The notes: generated by a model from the letters alone, not told the origin. A stretch of DNA of 64,000 nt from Comamonadaceae bacterium (GCA_027485235.1 JAIXRJ010000036.1:62001-126000), one strand, 5' to 3'; shown: positions 7,277 to 16,371, numbered from the stretch's first letter. A program made the numbers and translations.

Positions 7277-7554
7277 TCTGGTCGCCCCAGGCCTTGCTCG
7301 ATGTACAGAGGCTCTATCGATTTCTGGCCCTTAAAAATCAGGATGCGGCAAAACGGGCGGTGACGGCCATTCGTCAAGATGTGAAAGTGCTTTCTTTACA
7401 GCCTGGCATGGGCAGGCCCGTCCCGGACATGGACGATGAGTTTCGTGACTGGATCATCGATTTCGGTGACAGTGGCTACATAGCGAGATACCGTTTGGAC
7501 GCGCAGTACGTGATCATTCTGGCGGTTCGACATCAGAAAGAAGTGGGTTTTTAA
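7264..7554 (+). CDS. RelE/ParE-family toxin
   Basis: A 96-residue protein with the ParE-like pattern PQLIWSPQALLDVQRLYRFL, then GMGRPVPDMDDEFRDWIIDF and a C-terminal YVIILAVRHQKEVGF. ParE-type toxins act on DNA gyrase and RelE-type toxins on translating mRNA; the sequence alone does not settle the target. It overlaps its RHH antitoxin gene by 13 bases. The pair is complete and may be active. Confidence 0.85.
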   Translation: MPQLIWSPQALLDVQRLYRFLALKNQDAAKRAVTAIRQDVKVLSLQPGMGRPVPDMDDEFRDWIIDFGDSGYIARYRLDAQYVIILAVRHQKEVGF

Positions 7555-7576
7555 GTTCGTGCCTCGCGATGACGGC

Positions 7577-7771
7577 ATGAAGAAAGAACTGGGGTCAGAT
7601 CCTGCGCTTTACGGTGGCCTGCTGGAGCTGAACGAGCGCGCACGTCGAGGTCGTCAGAAAGCCCCCACCAATCAACCAACGACCATCCGCTTGTCTCCGG
7701 TTGTCATGGCGGCATTCAAGGCGACGGGCGCGGGCTGGCAGACGCGAATTGATAACGCGCTGAAAGATTGA
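7577..7771 (+). CDS. BrnA-like antitoxin, orphan
   Basis: A 64-residue protein whose end, TTIRLSPVVMAAFKATGAGW then QTRIDNALKD, resembles the ribbon-helix-helix part of BrnA antitoxins. No BrnT toxin gene is adjacent, so it is an orphan or remnant. The N-terminal segment ELGSDP is encoded by a GGGGTCAGATCC repeat motif (7591-7602) also seen at 5973. This suggests that the original 5' end has been replaced. GTG at 7559 is an alternative start. Confidence 0.5.
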   Translation: MKKELGSDPALYGGLLELNERARRGRQKAPTNQPTTIRLSPVVMAAFKATGAGWQTRIDNALKD

Positions 7772-7847
7772 CTTCGCACGCATTCATCAAGCTGATCTCT
7801 AAGCGCTCGCCATTGCGAGCGGAGAGGGGCAGTTCAGGTATGGCGGG

Positions 7848-7890
7848 AATGGATCCCGGGTCTGGCCCGGGATGGCAGGTGGCGGATGGA
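7848..7890. repeat. palindromic repeat, copy 3 (intergenic)
   Basis: The arms TCCCGGG (7854-7860) and CCCGGGA (7866-7872) flank TCTGG, followed by TGGCAGGTGGCGGAT. That flank matches the one next to the copy inside the aminotransferase. Nothing else is recognisable between 7772 and 7954 apart from the presumed promoter of the CapD-like gene. Confidence 0.75.
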
Positions 7891-7954
7891 TCGCCACATC
7901 GTTTCGTTCTGCACAGTATTTTTTAAACGGTGACTGAGTCGCCGAACTTCCCTA

Positions 7955-9907
7955 ATGCTCATGTTCACCCACAAAATTCCCCAATGGTTGTTGTCATGGC
8001 CGCGTACCTTAAAAAGGGGTGTGGCCGTGGGCTTGGATGTGCTTTTGTGCGTGTTCACCCTCTGGCTGAGCATGAGCTTGCGTTTGGAGCGGGTCTTGTC
8101 GCTGACCGACTTGCCGTGGCATGCGCTGGTTTTGTCGGTGGGCGTCGCCATTCCCTTGTTTGTGCATTTCGGTTTGTACCGGGCCATCTTCCGCTATGCG
8201 GGCTTGAATGCCATATTTGCCATGGGCCGTGCGGTGGGCTTGTACGGCTTGGTGTTCGGTCTTGTTTACAGCGTGATCGGTTTGCCGGGTGTGCCGCGTT
8301 CTGTGGGGGTGACGCAGCCGCTCTTGTTGTTGCTGTTGGTGGGCTTGAGCCGGTCGGCTGTGCGCTATTGGTTGGGCGGCATGTACCGCGACATGGTCTC
8401 AGGCAAAGCTGCGGCGCAGGTTTTGATTTTTGGTGCGGGTTCCGCAGGCCGGCAGTTGGCTTCGGGTTTGGCCGCCAGCCAAGAGATGAACGTGGTGGGC
8501 TATCTGGACGACGATGAGCGATTGCATGGTCAAGTGCTCAATGGGATTCGCATCCACGGTGTGGGCGATATCCCCAAGCTGATCAACACCAAGGGCGTGT
8601 CCTTGGTGCTGCTGGCCATTCCATCGGCAGGTCGCCAGCGGCGCAATGAGATTTTGGCGCTGTTGGGTGAGCTCCACCTGAATGTGCGCACTTTGCCTCG
8701 CCTGTATGACTTGGTGGAAGGGCGTGTCAAAGCGTCTGACCTCAAAGAGCTGGACTTGGAGGATTTGTTGGGCCGTGACCCCGTGGCCCCCAACCCGCTG
8801 ATGATGGGCAAAACGGTGACCGGCAAGACGGTCATGGTGACCGGGGCGGGCGGCTCGATTGGCTCGGAGCTGTGCCGGCAAATCTTGCGCTGCGCGCCCC
8901 GCAAGTTGTTGTTGGTGGAGTTCAGCGAGTATTCGCTGTATGCGATTCATCAAGAGTTGCAGAGTTTGGTGGCCGATGAGTTGGAGAGCGGGGTAGAGTT
9001 GATGCCCTTGCTGGCCAGTGTGTGCGATGCGGTGCGCATGGGCGAAATCTTGAGCACCTGGAAGCCTGAGACGGTTTACCACGCGGCGGCTTACAAGCAT
9101 GTGCCGCTGGTAGAACACAACCCGGCCGAGGGCATTCGCAACAACGTGTTTGGCACGCACACCTTGGCTTCACAGTCCACCTTGCATGGGGTGGCCGATT
9201 TTGTTCTGGTCAGCACCGACAAGGCGGTGCGGCCCACCAATGTGATGGGCGCGAGCAAGCGCCTGGCCGAGATGGTCTTGCAGGCCCATGCAGAAAACGT
9301 CAAGCACAAGCGCGGACAAACGCGATTCAGCATGGTGCGCTTTGGCAATGTGCTGGGGTCTTCGGGTTCGGTGGTGCCTTTGTTCCGTCAGCAGATCAAG
9401 TCGTGCGGTCCGATCACGCTGACACACGCCGATGTGACGCGGTATTTCATGACCATTCCGGAGGCGGCTCAGTTGGTGATCCAAGCCGGCGCCATGGCCA
9501 CCGGCGGCGATGTGTATGTGCTGGACATGGGTCAGCCGGTCAAGATCATGGATTTGGCCAGCCGCATGGTGGTGCTGTCGGGCTTGACCGTGAAGGACGA
9601 AACGCACCCCCATGGCGACATCGAGCTCCAAGTCAAAGGGTTGCGCCCCGGTGAAAAGCTGTACGAAGAGCTGTTGATCGGCGACAACCCCCTGCCCACC
9701 CACCACCCGCGCATCATGAAGGCGCACGAAGAATTTTTGCCATGGGACGCGTTGCACGACAAGCTGCAGGCCTTGAGCTTGGCGTTGGAATTGAGCGACG
9801 TGCCGTACATCCGGGGTCTTTTGAAAGAGCTGGTTCCGGGTTACCAACCCGATGGCGAGGTGGTCGATTGGGTGTGGATGGAAAACGAGAGGACGGCGAA
9901 GCTGTGA
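7955..9907 (+). CDS. membrane-bound CapD/WbpM/PglF-type nucleotide-sugar 4,6-dehydratase
   Basis: A 650-residue protein with the full two-part layout of this family. Several N-terminal membrane helices (about residues 15-125) are followed by a first Rossmann-like CoA-binding domain (VLIFGAGSAGRQLASGL). A C-terminal extended SDR domain starts with the NAD motif VTGAGGSIGSELCRQIL near residue 293. The active region VSTDKAVRPTNVMGASKR lies near residue 420. Such enzymes convert UDP-GlcNAc to the 4-keto-6-deoxy sugar that a DegT aminotransferase then aminates, which fits the aminotransferase upstream. It acts at the inner membrane in O-antigen, capsule or glycan synthesis. The start ATG at 7955 lacks a clear ribosome-binding site; ATG 7961 is an alternative. 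Confidence 0.92.
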   Translation: MLMFTHKIPQWLLSWPRTLKRGVAVGLDVLLCVFTLWLSMSLRLERVLSLTDLPWHALVLSVGVAIPLFVHFGLYRAIFRYAGLNAIFAMGRAVGLYGLVFGLVYSVIGLPGVPRSVGVTQPLLLLLLVGLSRSAVRYWLGGMYRDMVSGKAAAQVLIFGAGSAGRQLASGLAASQEMNVVGYLDDDERLHGQVLNGIRIHGVGDIPKLINTKGVSLVLLAIPSAGRQRRNEILALLGELHLNVRTLPRLYDLVEGRVKASDLKELDLEDLLGRDPVAPNPLMMGKTVTGKTVMVTGAGGSIGSELCRQILRCAPRKLLLVEFSEYSLYAIHQELQSLVADELESGVELMPLLASVCDAVRMGEILSTWKPETVYHAAAYKHVPLVEHNPAEGIRNNVFGTHTLASQSTLHGVADFVLVSTDKAVRPTNVMGASKRLAEMVLQAHAENVKHKRGQTRFSMVRFGNVLGSSGSVVPLFRQQIKSCGPITLTHADVTRYFMTIPEAAQLVIQAGAMATGGDVYVLDMGQPVKIMDLASRMVVLSGLTVKDETHPHGDIELQVKGLRPGEKLYEELLIGDNPLPTHHPRIMKAHEEFLPWDALHDKLQALSLALELSDVPYIRGLLKELVPGYQPDGEVVDWVWMENERTAKL

Positions 9908-9973
9908 CCCGCCAGCCAGCCGTCACAAACGCAACAGGGCCTGCGGGCCTGCTTGCCATGAATTGGCTTTGCC

Positions 9974-11491
9974 ATGTTTAAAAAAATTCTTTCTTTTCAT
10001 GGGATGTTGATGGCTTGGGCTGCGCATGCCCAGACGCCGGCCAGTGTGTCCTACACACCCACTTGGCAGGCGCGCCACCATTTGCAGTGGTTGGTCGATG
10101 AGAGCGGCTTGCCTTTGACGGTGTCGCACTGGCCTTTGCCTGCGGCGGCGGTGCAGCAGGCGCTGGATCAGCTGGTACTGCCCGCCAACGCGGATGCAGC
10201 GCAGACGTCCCGCCGATTTGTCCTCCAAGAGTTGGACGCGCTGCGCTCGCGTGGGCGCGTGCTGCTGCATGTGCGGGCTGCGGCCGAGGGGCTGCCGGGC
10301 TACGGCGAGCGCTACACACCGGGCAGCAGTGCGCAGTGGTCTTCGGCAGAAGCGCGTTGGGCCGAGAGCGAGGTGTCGCTGGCGGGCCGTTTGGGCTTGA
10401 GCTGGGAGGCCAATGCCCATTCCATGCCGGCACAGTTGGCCGGTGCACCGACGGAGGCGGCCTACCAGTGGCGAGCGCAGGGCAGCGAGGCGGTGCTGGC
10501 TTGGGGCGGTTGGAGTGTGCAGGCGTTTTCTCGTCAGAACTGGTGGGGCCCGGGCTGGCAGAGCAGTTTGGTCAACGGGCACAACAGCCCGCCGTGGACG
10601 GGTGTGGGTTTGCAGCGTGCGTCGGTGCAGGCGTCGGACAGCCCTTGGTTGTCATGGATGGGGCCTTGGAACTTGGATGTGTTTGTGGCGAAGGCGCAGG
10701 ACCCGATCGTGGTGCCCCAGCAAGCCCAGGGGTTCTTGTTTTCTGGCGTGCGTTTGACCATGAAGCCCAAGCCCTGGCTGGAGGTGGGCTTGAGCCGTGG
10801 CTTGCAAACCGGTGGCGCGGGACGTCCAAACGGTGTCGCAAATTTTGCCAAAGCGTTTTGGGGCCAAGAGGTCAACCAGAACCCGGGTGACCCGGAGGAC
10901 AGCAGTGGCCAGATTGCGGGCTACGACGTGCGGGTGGCTTGTCCCGCGTCGTGGGGCCACTGCGCTGCGTACACGCAGTGGATGGGTGAAGACGCGGCGG
11001 GGCGGCTTCCCTTGCCATCCAAGTTCATGAGTTTGTGGGGCGCAGAAAAGACGTATGCCAACGGCCGTTACCGGGTGTTTGCCGAGTGGACGGATGCCAA
11101 TGCCTACAGCTTGCCCTGGGAAAGCAAGCCGAGCTTTGCGGGCTTTGTGAACGGGGTTTACCGCCAGGGCTACACACAAGGGGCGCGCTGGGTGGGGCCA
11201 GCGCAGGGTTCGGGCTCGCGTGTGCTGAGCCTGGGTTGGATGGACGCCGAGCGGCAATTGCAAGTCAAGTTGCATGTGGGCACGGTCTTGACGAGCGTGG
11301 GGGCCTACAGCCCCTCGCTCAACGCCCCTCACGGTCGCCTGCTGGAACTGAGCGGGAGCCAAACCCTGCACTGGAAAGGCTTGAGCCTGACGCCCGAGCT
11401 GGCCTGTGTGCGGCTGTCCGAGGGCGCCGACCAAGGCGCCAACAAACGCCTCAACCTGCGCGCAGGCGTTTTGCTGGCCATGCCGCTGTGA
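9974..11491 (+). CDS. Wzi-like capsule assembly outer-membrane protein
   Basis: A 505-residue protein with a short signal peptide ending AAHAQ near residue 20. A beta-rich, aromatic-rich body follows (repeated W/Y/F alternation, e.g. WGGWSVQAFSRQNWWGPGWQ). This is characteristic of the Wzi family, which forms an outer-membrane barrel tethering capsular polysaccharide. Its place just after the CapD-like dehydratase supports a role in surface polysaccharide. ATG 9974 follows a weak ribosome-binding site. An assignment to another outer-membrane porin family is less likely. Confidence 0.78.
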   Translation: MFKKILSFHGMLMAWAAHAQTPASVSYTPTWQARHHLQWLVDESGLPLTVSHWPLPAAAVQQALDQLVLPANADAAQTSRRFVLQELDALRSRGRVLLHVRAAAEGLPGYGERYTPGSSAQWSSAEARWAESEVSLAGRLGLSWEANAHSMPAQLAGAPTEAAYQWRAQGSEAVLAWGGWSVQAFSRQNWWGPGWQSSLVNGHNSPPWTGVGLQRASVQASDSPWLSWMGPWNLDVFVAKAQDPIVVPQQAQGFLFSGVRLTMKPKPWLEVGLSRGLQTGGAGRPNGVANFAKAFWGQEVNQNPGDPEDSSGQIAGYDVRVACPASWGHCAAYTQWMGEDAAGRLPLPSKFMSLWGAEKTYANGRYRVFAEWTDANAYSLPWESKPSFAGFVNGVYRQGYTQGARWVGPAQGSGSRVLSLGWMDAERQLQVKLHVGTVLTSVGAYSPSLNAPHGRLLELSGSQTLHWKGLSLTPELACVRLSEGADQGANKRLNLRAGVLLAMPL

Positions 11492-11571
11492 GCCGCGCTG
11501 GCCACGGCTGGATGGGTTCATTGGGGGCAGACCCCCATGGTTGACCGGGGTGGCAAAGCAGGGCGGGGTGT

Positions 11572-11973
11572 TCAGGCGGGTGGGTTGAGCGCCACGCCGC
11601 AGCGCGCCAGGCGCTTGCGCATGCACAGCACCTGTTTGTCTTTGCTGTGCAAAGCGGCGGCATGTTGCACGGCCAGGTCGATGAATTTTTGGTCGTCCGG
11701 GTCTTTGCAGGCGTAAGGCGCTTTGGGCGCATCGGGCCGCAGTTGGGCCCAGCGGTCAAAGTGGCCGAGCACGGTGTCCGCCGGCAGTTCGCGCTGCGTC
11801 AGGCGTTGGGCGATTGGCGGGTAGGCCAGCACGCGGGCCAGCTCTTCGCGCATGGCCGCCGTGGCCAGCCAGTGTGTGTGACCGACCTCCAGGCTCAAGC
11901 GCAGGGCCTCGGCGCGGGGTTCGTGAAACACCCACAAGTCGAGCACGATGTTGGTGTCCAGCACGCACTTCAT
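11572..11973 (-). CDS. PIN-domain protein (VapC-superfamily, toxin-like)
   Basis: A 133-residue protein starting MKCVLDTNIVLDLWV, with the first PIN acidic residue in DTN. Further acidic positions are Glu in MREELARVL and DPDDQKFIDLA near residue 93. This fits the 'putative toxin component, PIN family' group of Mg-dependent ribonucleases. The start overlaps the stop of the THUMP methyltransferase gene by 4 bases (ATGA). It is therefore translated with an RNA-modifying enzyme, not an antitoxin. No antitoxin gene is present on either side. A domesticated RNase in RNA metabolism is possible. Confidence 0.8.
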   Translation of the reverse strand: MKCVLDTNIVLDLWVFHEPRAEALRLSLEVGHTHWLATAAMREELARVLAYPPIAQRLTQRELPADTVLGHFDRWAQLRPDAPKAPYACKDPDDQKFIDLAVQHAAALHSKDKQVLCMRKRLARCGVALNPPA

Positions 11974-13256
11974 GCAGCGGGGGACTCGTTGGCGCCGCGC
12001 TTCAAGCTGCCTTTGACCATGTCAAAGCGGAACAGGCGGCATTCGATGGGGCCGTTCCACATGGGCACGCGGCGCGATTCTTTCAGGCGCATCTTGCCGG
12101 GCAGTTTCAGGTCGGGCGTGAGCATCCAGGCGCTCCAGCCGCTGTAGTTTTTCTTCCAGTGGCTGGCCAGCTGGGCAAAGAAGTCGCCGCCGTCGTCAAC
12201 CTGCGCGGTTTCGCGGTGGTGGCTCTGGTCGGCAGCGCGGGCACTTGAACGCGCATCGGCCAGCGCGCCGGGCTGGAAGCTGTCACGCCCCCGCCCGGCC
12301 ACACCGGCTGCGGCAATGCGCTCGCCATAGGGCGGGTTCAGCAGCATCACGCCGGGGGTTTCACTGGGCGGCATGCGTTGCAGGGCATCGCCTCCCCGGA
12401 ACTCCACCACACCCGACACGCCTGCGCGCTCGGCATTGCGCTCGGCAAAGTCCACCATGCGGAAGGCCACATCGCTGCCAAAAACCGGCGCGGTCGGTTC
12501 GTGTTCCAGGTCGCGGGCTTCTTCGATCAGGCCTTGCCAAACGTGGTTCTGGAAAGGCAGCAATTTTTCAAAGCCAAACCGGCGTTGCAGTCCCGGCGCG
12601 ATGCCGCAAGCGATTTGCGCCGCCTCGATCGGGATGGTGCCGCTGCCGCAGCAGGGGTCGTACAAAGGCACGGTGGCGTCCCAGCCGCTGGCGGCGATCA
12701 TGGACGCGGCCAGGGTTTCCTTCAAGGGCGCGTCGCCCTTGTCGGTGCGCCAGCCGCGCTTGAACAAAGGCTCGCCCGAGGTGTCGATGTACAGGTTCAG
12801 GGTCTCCGGCGTCACATGGGCGTAGATGCGCACATCGGGCCAGGAGGTGTCCACGCTGGGGCGCTCGCCGCGCTTGGCGCGAAAGCGGTCGGCCACCGCG
12901 TCCTTGATCTTGAGCGCGGCAAAGTTCAAGCTGGTCAGCGGGCTGTGCTGCGCGGTGATCTCGATCTTGAAGGTCTGTTGGGGCGTGAACCAGATTTCCC
13001 AGGCCACGGCGCTGGCGGCTTGGTAGAGGTCGTTTTCGTTGCGGTAGGGCGTCTCGGACAGTTGCACCAGCACGCGCTGGGTCAGGCGGCTGTGCAGGTT
13101 GATGCGCTGGGCATCGCGCCACGAAGCGCGGGCCATCACACCGCCGCGGCCGGTCAGCAGGTCTTGTCCGGTCAGGCCGGTGATCTGGTGGACCTCGTCG
13201 GCCAAAAAGCCTTCAACGCCGGCGGCGCAGGGCATGAAAAGTTGGAGTGAGTTCAC
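11970..13256 (-). CDS. THUMP-domain class I SAM-dependent RNA methyltransferase (RlmL-N-terminus-like)
   Basis: A 428-residue protein. The N-terminal ~160 residues are a ferredoxin-like/THUMP RNA-binding region (MPCAAGVEGFLADEV and VRIYAHVTPETLNLYID). The methyltransferase domain has the SAM motif YDPCCGSGTIPIEA and the catalytic N6/N2-guanine-type motif LLNPPYGER. The family includes the m2G2445 23S rRNA methyltransferase part of RlmL/YcbY. It lacks the second (RlmK) methyltransferase domain, as in many proteobacterial homologues. The gene lies 13 bases downstream of rpoN and overlaps the PIN gene. Confidence 0.9.
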   Translation of the reverse strand: MNSLQLFMPCAAGVEGFLADEVHQITGLTGQDLLTGRGGVMARASWRDAQRINLHSRLTQRVLVQLSETPYRNENDLYQAASAVAWEIWFTPQQTFKIEITAQHSPLTSLNFAALKIKDAVADRFRAKRGERPSVDTSWPDVRIYAHVTPETLNLYIDTSGEPLFKRGWRTDKGDAPLKETLAASMIAASGWDATVPLYDPCCGSGTIPIEAAQIACGIAPGLQRRFGFEKLLPFQNHVWQGLIEEARDLEHEPTAPVFGSDVAFRMVDFAERNAERAGVSGVVEFRGGDALQRMPPSETPGVMLLNPPYGERIAAAGVAGRGRDSFQPGALADARSSARAADQSHHRETAQVDDGGDFFAQLASHWKKNYSGWSAWMLTPDLKLPGKMRLKESRRVPMWNGPIECRLFRFDMVKGSLKRGANESPAA

Positions 13257-13269
13257 GGCAGCAGGTTTC

Positions 13270-14808
13270 TCAAAGTGTTTTGCGCAGGTTGGCGGGCGCG
13301 ATCTTCAGGGCTTCGCGGTATTTGGCCACGGTGCGGCGGGCGCAGTCGATGCCTTGCTCTTTCAGCATCTCCGAGATCTGGTTGTCCGAGAGCGGCTTGG
13401 CGGGTTTTTCAGCCACCACAAATTGCTTGATGAGTGCCCGCACCGCGGTGCTCGACGCCGCATTGCCGCTGTCGGTGCCCAGGCCCGAGCCAAAGAAATA
13501 CTTCAGCTCAAACGTGCCCTGGGGTGTGGCCATGTATTTGGCGGTGGTCACGCGGCTGATGGTGGACTCGTGCAGGCCCAGCTCGTCGGCGATCTCGCGC
13601 AGCACCAGGGGGCGCATGGCCAGCTCGCCTTGCAGCAAAAAGTTTTTCTGCCGATCCACGATGGCCGAGGACACGCGCAAGATGGTGTCAAACCGCTGCT
13701 GGATGTTTTTGATGAACCAGCGCGCTTCTTGCAAGCGCTGCTGCAGGCCGGCGTGCGACTCGCCTTTGCCGCCGCGCAGGGCGTTGGCATAGATCTCGTG
13801 CACGCGCAGCTTGGGCATCACATCGGGGTTGAGCTGGATGCGGAATTGGGGTGCGCCGGTTTTGCGCAGGGGGGTCACGATCACGTCGGGCACGATGATG
13901 TTTTGCTCGGCCTGCACAAAGGGGCGGCCTGGCTTGGGCTCCAGCCGCGCAATCCAGGGGATGGCTGCCTTGATCAGCGCTTCGCTTTCGCCGGTCAGAC
14001 CGGCCAGGCGTTTGAAGTCGCGCTTGGCCAACAGCGCCATGGGTTGAGCGCAGACCTTGAGCGCGGCTTGCAGGGTCGCGTGGGTCGGGTCGTCTTGCAG
14101 CAAGGCCTTGAGCTGGATGCGCAGGCACTCGGCCAAATCGCGGGCCCCCACACCCACGGGTTCCAGCGATTGCAGCAAGCCCAGCGCCACCGTGAAGCGG
14201 TGCACCAGCTCCTCCAGTTGCGCCAGGTCATCGCTGCCGGCGAGACTCTCGGCCAGCTCGGGCAGACTGTCGCTCAGGTAGCCATCGTCGTTGAGCGACT
14301 CGATCAAAAAGCGCAGCGCCGCGCGGTCGATCTCGGACAGGCGCAGCGACAAAGCCTGGCGGTGCAAAAAATCGGTGAGCGAGCCCAAGCTGCGGGCCAG
14401 GTCGACCGCATCGGCGCTGTCGTCGCCCTTGTTTTGGCGCGCACCGGCATCACCCCCCCATTCGCTGTCGTCGGGGCGCATCTCGACGCTTCCGTCGCCG
14501 TCCCAGTTGTCGGCCACATCGGTCACCGCTTCTCCGCTGTCGTCGCCCGGGCCATCGTCGCCGCCCGATTCGCTGGCGCTTTCACTCACCCGGTCGCCCA
14601 GGCTCACGCGGGTGTCGGATTGGTCCAGGCCAAAGGCTTCTTGCGGCGCTTCCTCGTCGGTGCGCTCCAGGAAAGGGTTTTCGTCGAGCATCTGCTCGAC
14701 TTCTTGCGTCAGCTCCAGCGTGGACAGCTGCAGCAGGCGGATCGATTGTTGCAGCTGGGGCGTCAGCGCCAGGTGCTGCGACATGCGCAGCGACAGACCG
14801 GGTTTCAC
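13270..14808 (-). CDS. rpoN: RNA polymerase sigma-54 factor
   Basis: A 512-residue protein with all sigma-54 regions. The N-terminal activator-interacting region I is LSLRMSQHLALTPQLQQSIR. Region II is acidic (about residues 55-115, rich in D/E/G). The core-binding domain and DNA-binding part follow, with the RpoN box ARRTVAKYRE at residues 490-499. Sigma-54 directs transcription from -24/-12 promoters together with enhancer-binding ATPases. The position just after lptB (37 bases) is the widely conserved lptA-lptB-rpoN order. The long antisense reading frames across this gene are shadows of its GC-rich codons. Confidence 0.98.
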   Translation of the reverse strand: MKPGLSLRMSQHLALTPQLQQSIRLLQLSTLELTQEVEQMLDENPFLERTDEEAPQEAFGLDQSDTRVSLGDRVSESASESGGDDGPGDDSGEAVTDVADNWDGDGSVEMRPDDSEWGGDAGARQNKGDDSADAVDLARSLGSLTDFLHRQALSLRLSEIDRAALRFLIESLNDDGYLSDSLPELAESLAGSDDLAQLEELVHRFTVALGLLQSLEPVGVGARDLAECLRIQLKALLQDDPTHATLQAALKVCAQPMALLAKRDFKRLAGLTGESEALIKAAIPWIARLEPKPGRPFVQAEQNIIVPDVIVTPLRKTGAPQFRIQLNPDVMPKLRVHEIYANALRGGKGESHAGLQQRLQEARWFIKNIQQRFDTILRVSSAIVDRQKNFLLQGELAMRPLVLREIADELGLHESTISRVTTAKYMATPQGTFELKYFFGSGLGTDSGNAASSTAVRALIKQFVVAEKPAKPLSDNQISEMLKEQGIDCARRTVAKYREALKIAPANLRKTL

Positions 14809-14845
14809 GCTGCAGCTCGCAAGTCGGGTGTCAAGTCAGGGGGCA

Positions 14846-15601
14846 TCACATTCGGAAGTGTTCGCCCAGATAGACGCGCCGCACATCGGCGTTGGCCACG
14901 ATCTCTTCCGGGGTGCCTTGGGCCAGCACATGACCGTCGCTGATGATGAAGGCGTGGTCGCAAATGCCCAGGGTTTCGCGCACGTTGTGGTCGGTGATCA
15001 GCACGCCAATGCCGCGCTGCTTGAGGAAGGCGATGATGCGCTGGATCTCGATCACGGCGATCGGGTCAATGCCCGCAAAAGGCTCGTCCAGCAAGATGAA
15101 GCGCGGATCGGTGGCCAGCGCCCGGGCGATCTCCACCCGGCGGCGCTCACCGCCCGACAGGGCCAGGGCGGGCGAGTCGCGCAGGTGGTCCACGCGCAAA
15201 TCGGTGAGCAGGGCGGTCAGGCGCTTTTCAATTTCGTCGTGCCCGAGCGAGTGGCCCTGCGCATCGGTGTGCAATTCCAAAATGGCGCGCACGTTGTCGG
15301 CCACCGAGAGTTTGCGAAAGATCGAGGCTTCTTGCGGCAAATACGACAAGCCCATGCGCGCCCGCTTGTGAATCGGCATGCGCGACACGTCTTGCCCATC
15401 GATCAGGATCTGGCCACCATCGGCGCGCACCAAACCCACGATCATGTAAAACGAGGTGGTCTTGCCCGCGCCGTTGGGCCCCAGCAGGCCCACCACTTCG
15501 CCTTTGCAAACGGTCATCGACACATCGTGCACCACTTGGCGGCTGCCGTAGGATTTTTTCAGGTGCAGCGCTTGCAGACGGCTGGTGGGGCTGTCGCTCA
15601 T
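14846..15601 (-). CDS. lptB: lipopolysaccharide export ABC transporter ATP-binding protein
   Basis: A 251-residue ATPase with Walker [13 protein letters not shown] signature LSGGERRR and Walker [13 protein letters not shown], followed by the H-loop in LITDHNV. The Q-loop region [12 protein letters not shown] is characteristic of LptB. It powers LPS extraction from the inner membrane with LptFG, and its product crosses through LptC and LptA. The gene overlaps lptA by 4 bases, so both are co-translated. lptC is not in this window. Confidence 0.97.
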   Translation of the reverse strand: MSDSPTSRLQALHLKKSYGSRQVVHDVSMTVCKGEVVGLLGPNGAGKTTSFYMIVGLVRADGGQILIDGQDVSRMPIHKRARMGLSYLPQEASIFRKLSVADNVRAILELHTDAQGHSLGHDEIEKRLTALLTDLRVDHLRDSPALALSGGERRRVEIARALATDPRFILLDEPFAGIDPIAVIEIQRIIAFLKQRGIGVLITDHNVRETLGICDHAFIISDGHVLAQGTPEEIVANADVRRVYLGEHFRM

Positions 15602-16236
15602 GGCTTTTGGCCTTCACCCAGACTGGGACTGACCCGCAGCATGGGAGTGCTCGTGGAAGAAGGGGGTGCAGAGGCGGCGTCCTTGCGCGGCGTCAGCACC
15701 GCGCGCACGCGCTCGCCGCGTTGGTTGCCGGGCTGACCTTTGGTTTGCCCATCAACGTTCATCACTTCGGTGGTGTTGTTGTAGACGATCTTTTGGCCGG
15801 TGATCTGGTTGCTGACCTCGGTGCCGCGCAAGATGCGCGCTTCGGCACGTTCAATCAAGGTCATCACGTCGGCTTGGTTGTTGTAGATGGCACTTTCGGC
15901 TTCGGCTTCGGTGTATTCGTTGACGCCCTCGCGCTTTTGGCGAAAGAAAATCCGTTCTTTCGGGGCGGCCCAGAAATAGGCGGTTTGCTGGCCTTGACCG
16001 TCCTCTTGCACTTCCATGCGGGCGGCCCGCATGACCATGGTGCCTTTGATGGCGACCACGTTGCCGATGAATTGGGTGGTCTTTTTGGCCTCGTCGTGGC
16101 GCATATTGTCCGCCTCGATGTTCATGGGTTTGTCCTTGTCGGCCTTCTCCGCGTGCACGGGCCCGCCCAGCAAGCCCAGGCCCAGGACTGTGCAGGCGAT
16201 GCGGGTGGAGAAGCGGAGGAAGGTTTGAAAAGGCAT
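15598..16236 (-). CDS. lptA: lipopolysaccharide transport periplasmic protein
   Basis: A 212-residue protein with a signal peptide (cleavage probably after VHA near residue 26). The OstA/LptA domain is recognisable from [20 protein letters not shown] and [19 protein letters not shown]. LptA forms the periplasmic bridge carrying LPS from LptC to LptD. ATG 16236 gives a proper signal peptide; the longer in-frame start at 16314 would run into the dsbA terminator. A Ser/Pro-rich C-terminal tail of about 30 residues is longer than in E. coli. Confidence 0.93.
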   Translation of the reverse strand: MPFQTFLRFSTRIACTVLGLGLLGGPVHAEKADKDKPMNIEADNMRHDEAKKTTQFIGNVVAIKGTMVMRAARMEVQEDGQGQQTAYFWAAPKERIFFRQKREGVNEYTEAEAESAIYNNQADVMTLIERAEARILRGTEVSNQITGQKIVYNNTTEVMNVDGQTKGQPGNQRGERVRAVLTPRKDAASAPPSSTSTPMLRVSPSLGEGQKP

Positions 16237-16312
16237 GAATCTTGCTGAGAATGACGCTTGAATTGTAGGGGCAAGCCTGGCCAGACCGTTGTGGGCTGGC
16301 GTGTGCTGATCC

Positions 16313-16346
16313 AAAAAAGCCCGCCGCGGGCGCTCCCGGGCGGGCT
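16313..16346 (-). terminator. Rho-independent terminator of dsbA transcription
   Basis: On the minus strand the arms AGCCCGCC and GGCGGGCT (16346-16339 and 16325-16318) form an 8-base-pair GC-rich stem. It is directly followed by a run of six T residues. It lies 25 bases after the dsbA stop and separates dsbA from lptA. Confidence 0.85.
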
Positions 16347-16371
16347 GTGGCGCCGATGGCGCACACCGTCA

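Noticed and set aside
13099-14943. 614-codon open frame on the plus strand across rpoN
   Set aside because: It lies opposite the clear sigma-54 gene; the long antisense frame results from GC-rich codons and has low-complexity His/Gln/Gly/Ala composition.
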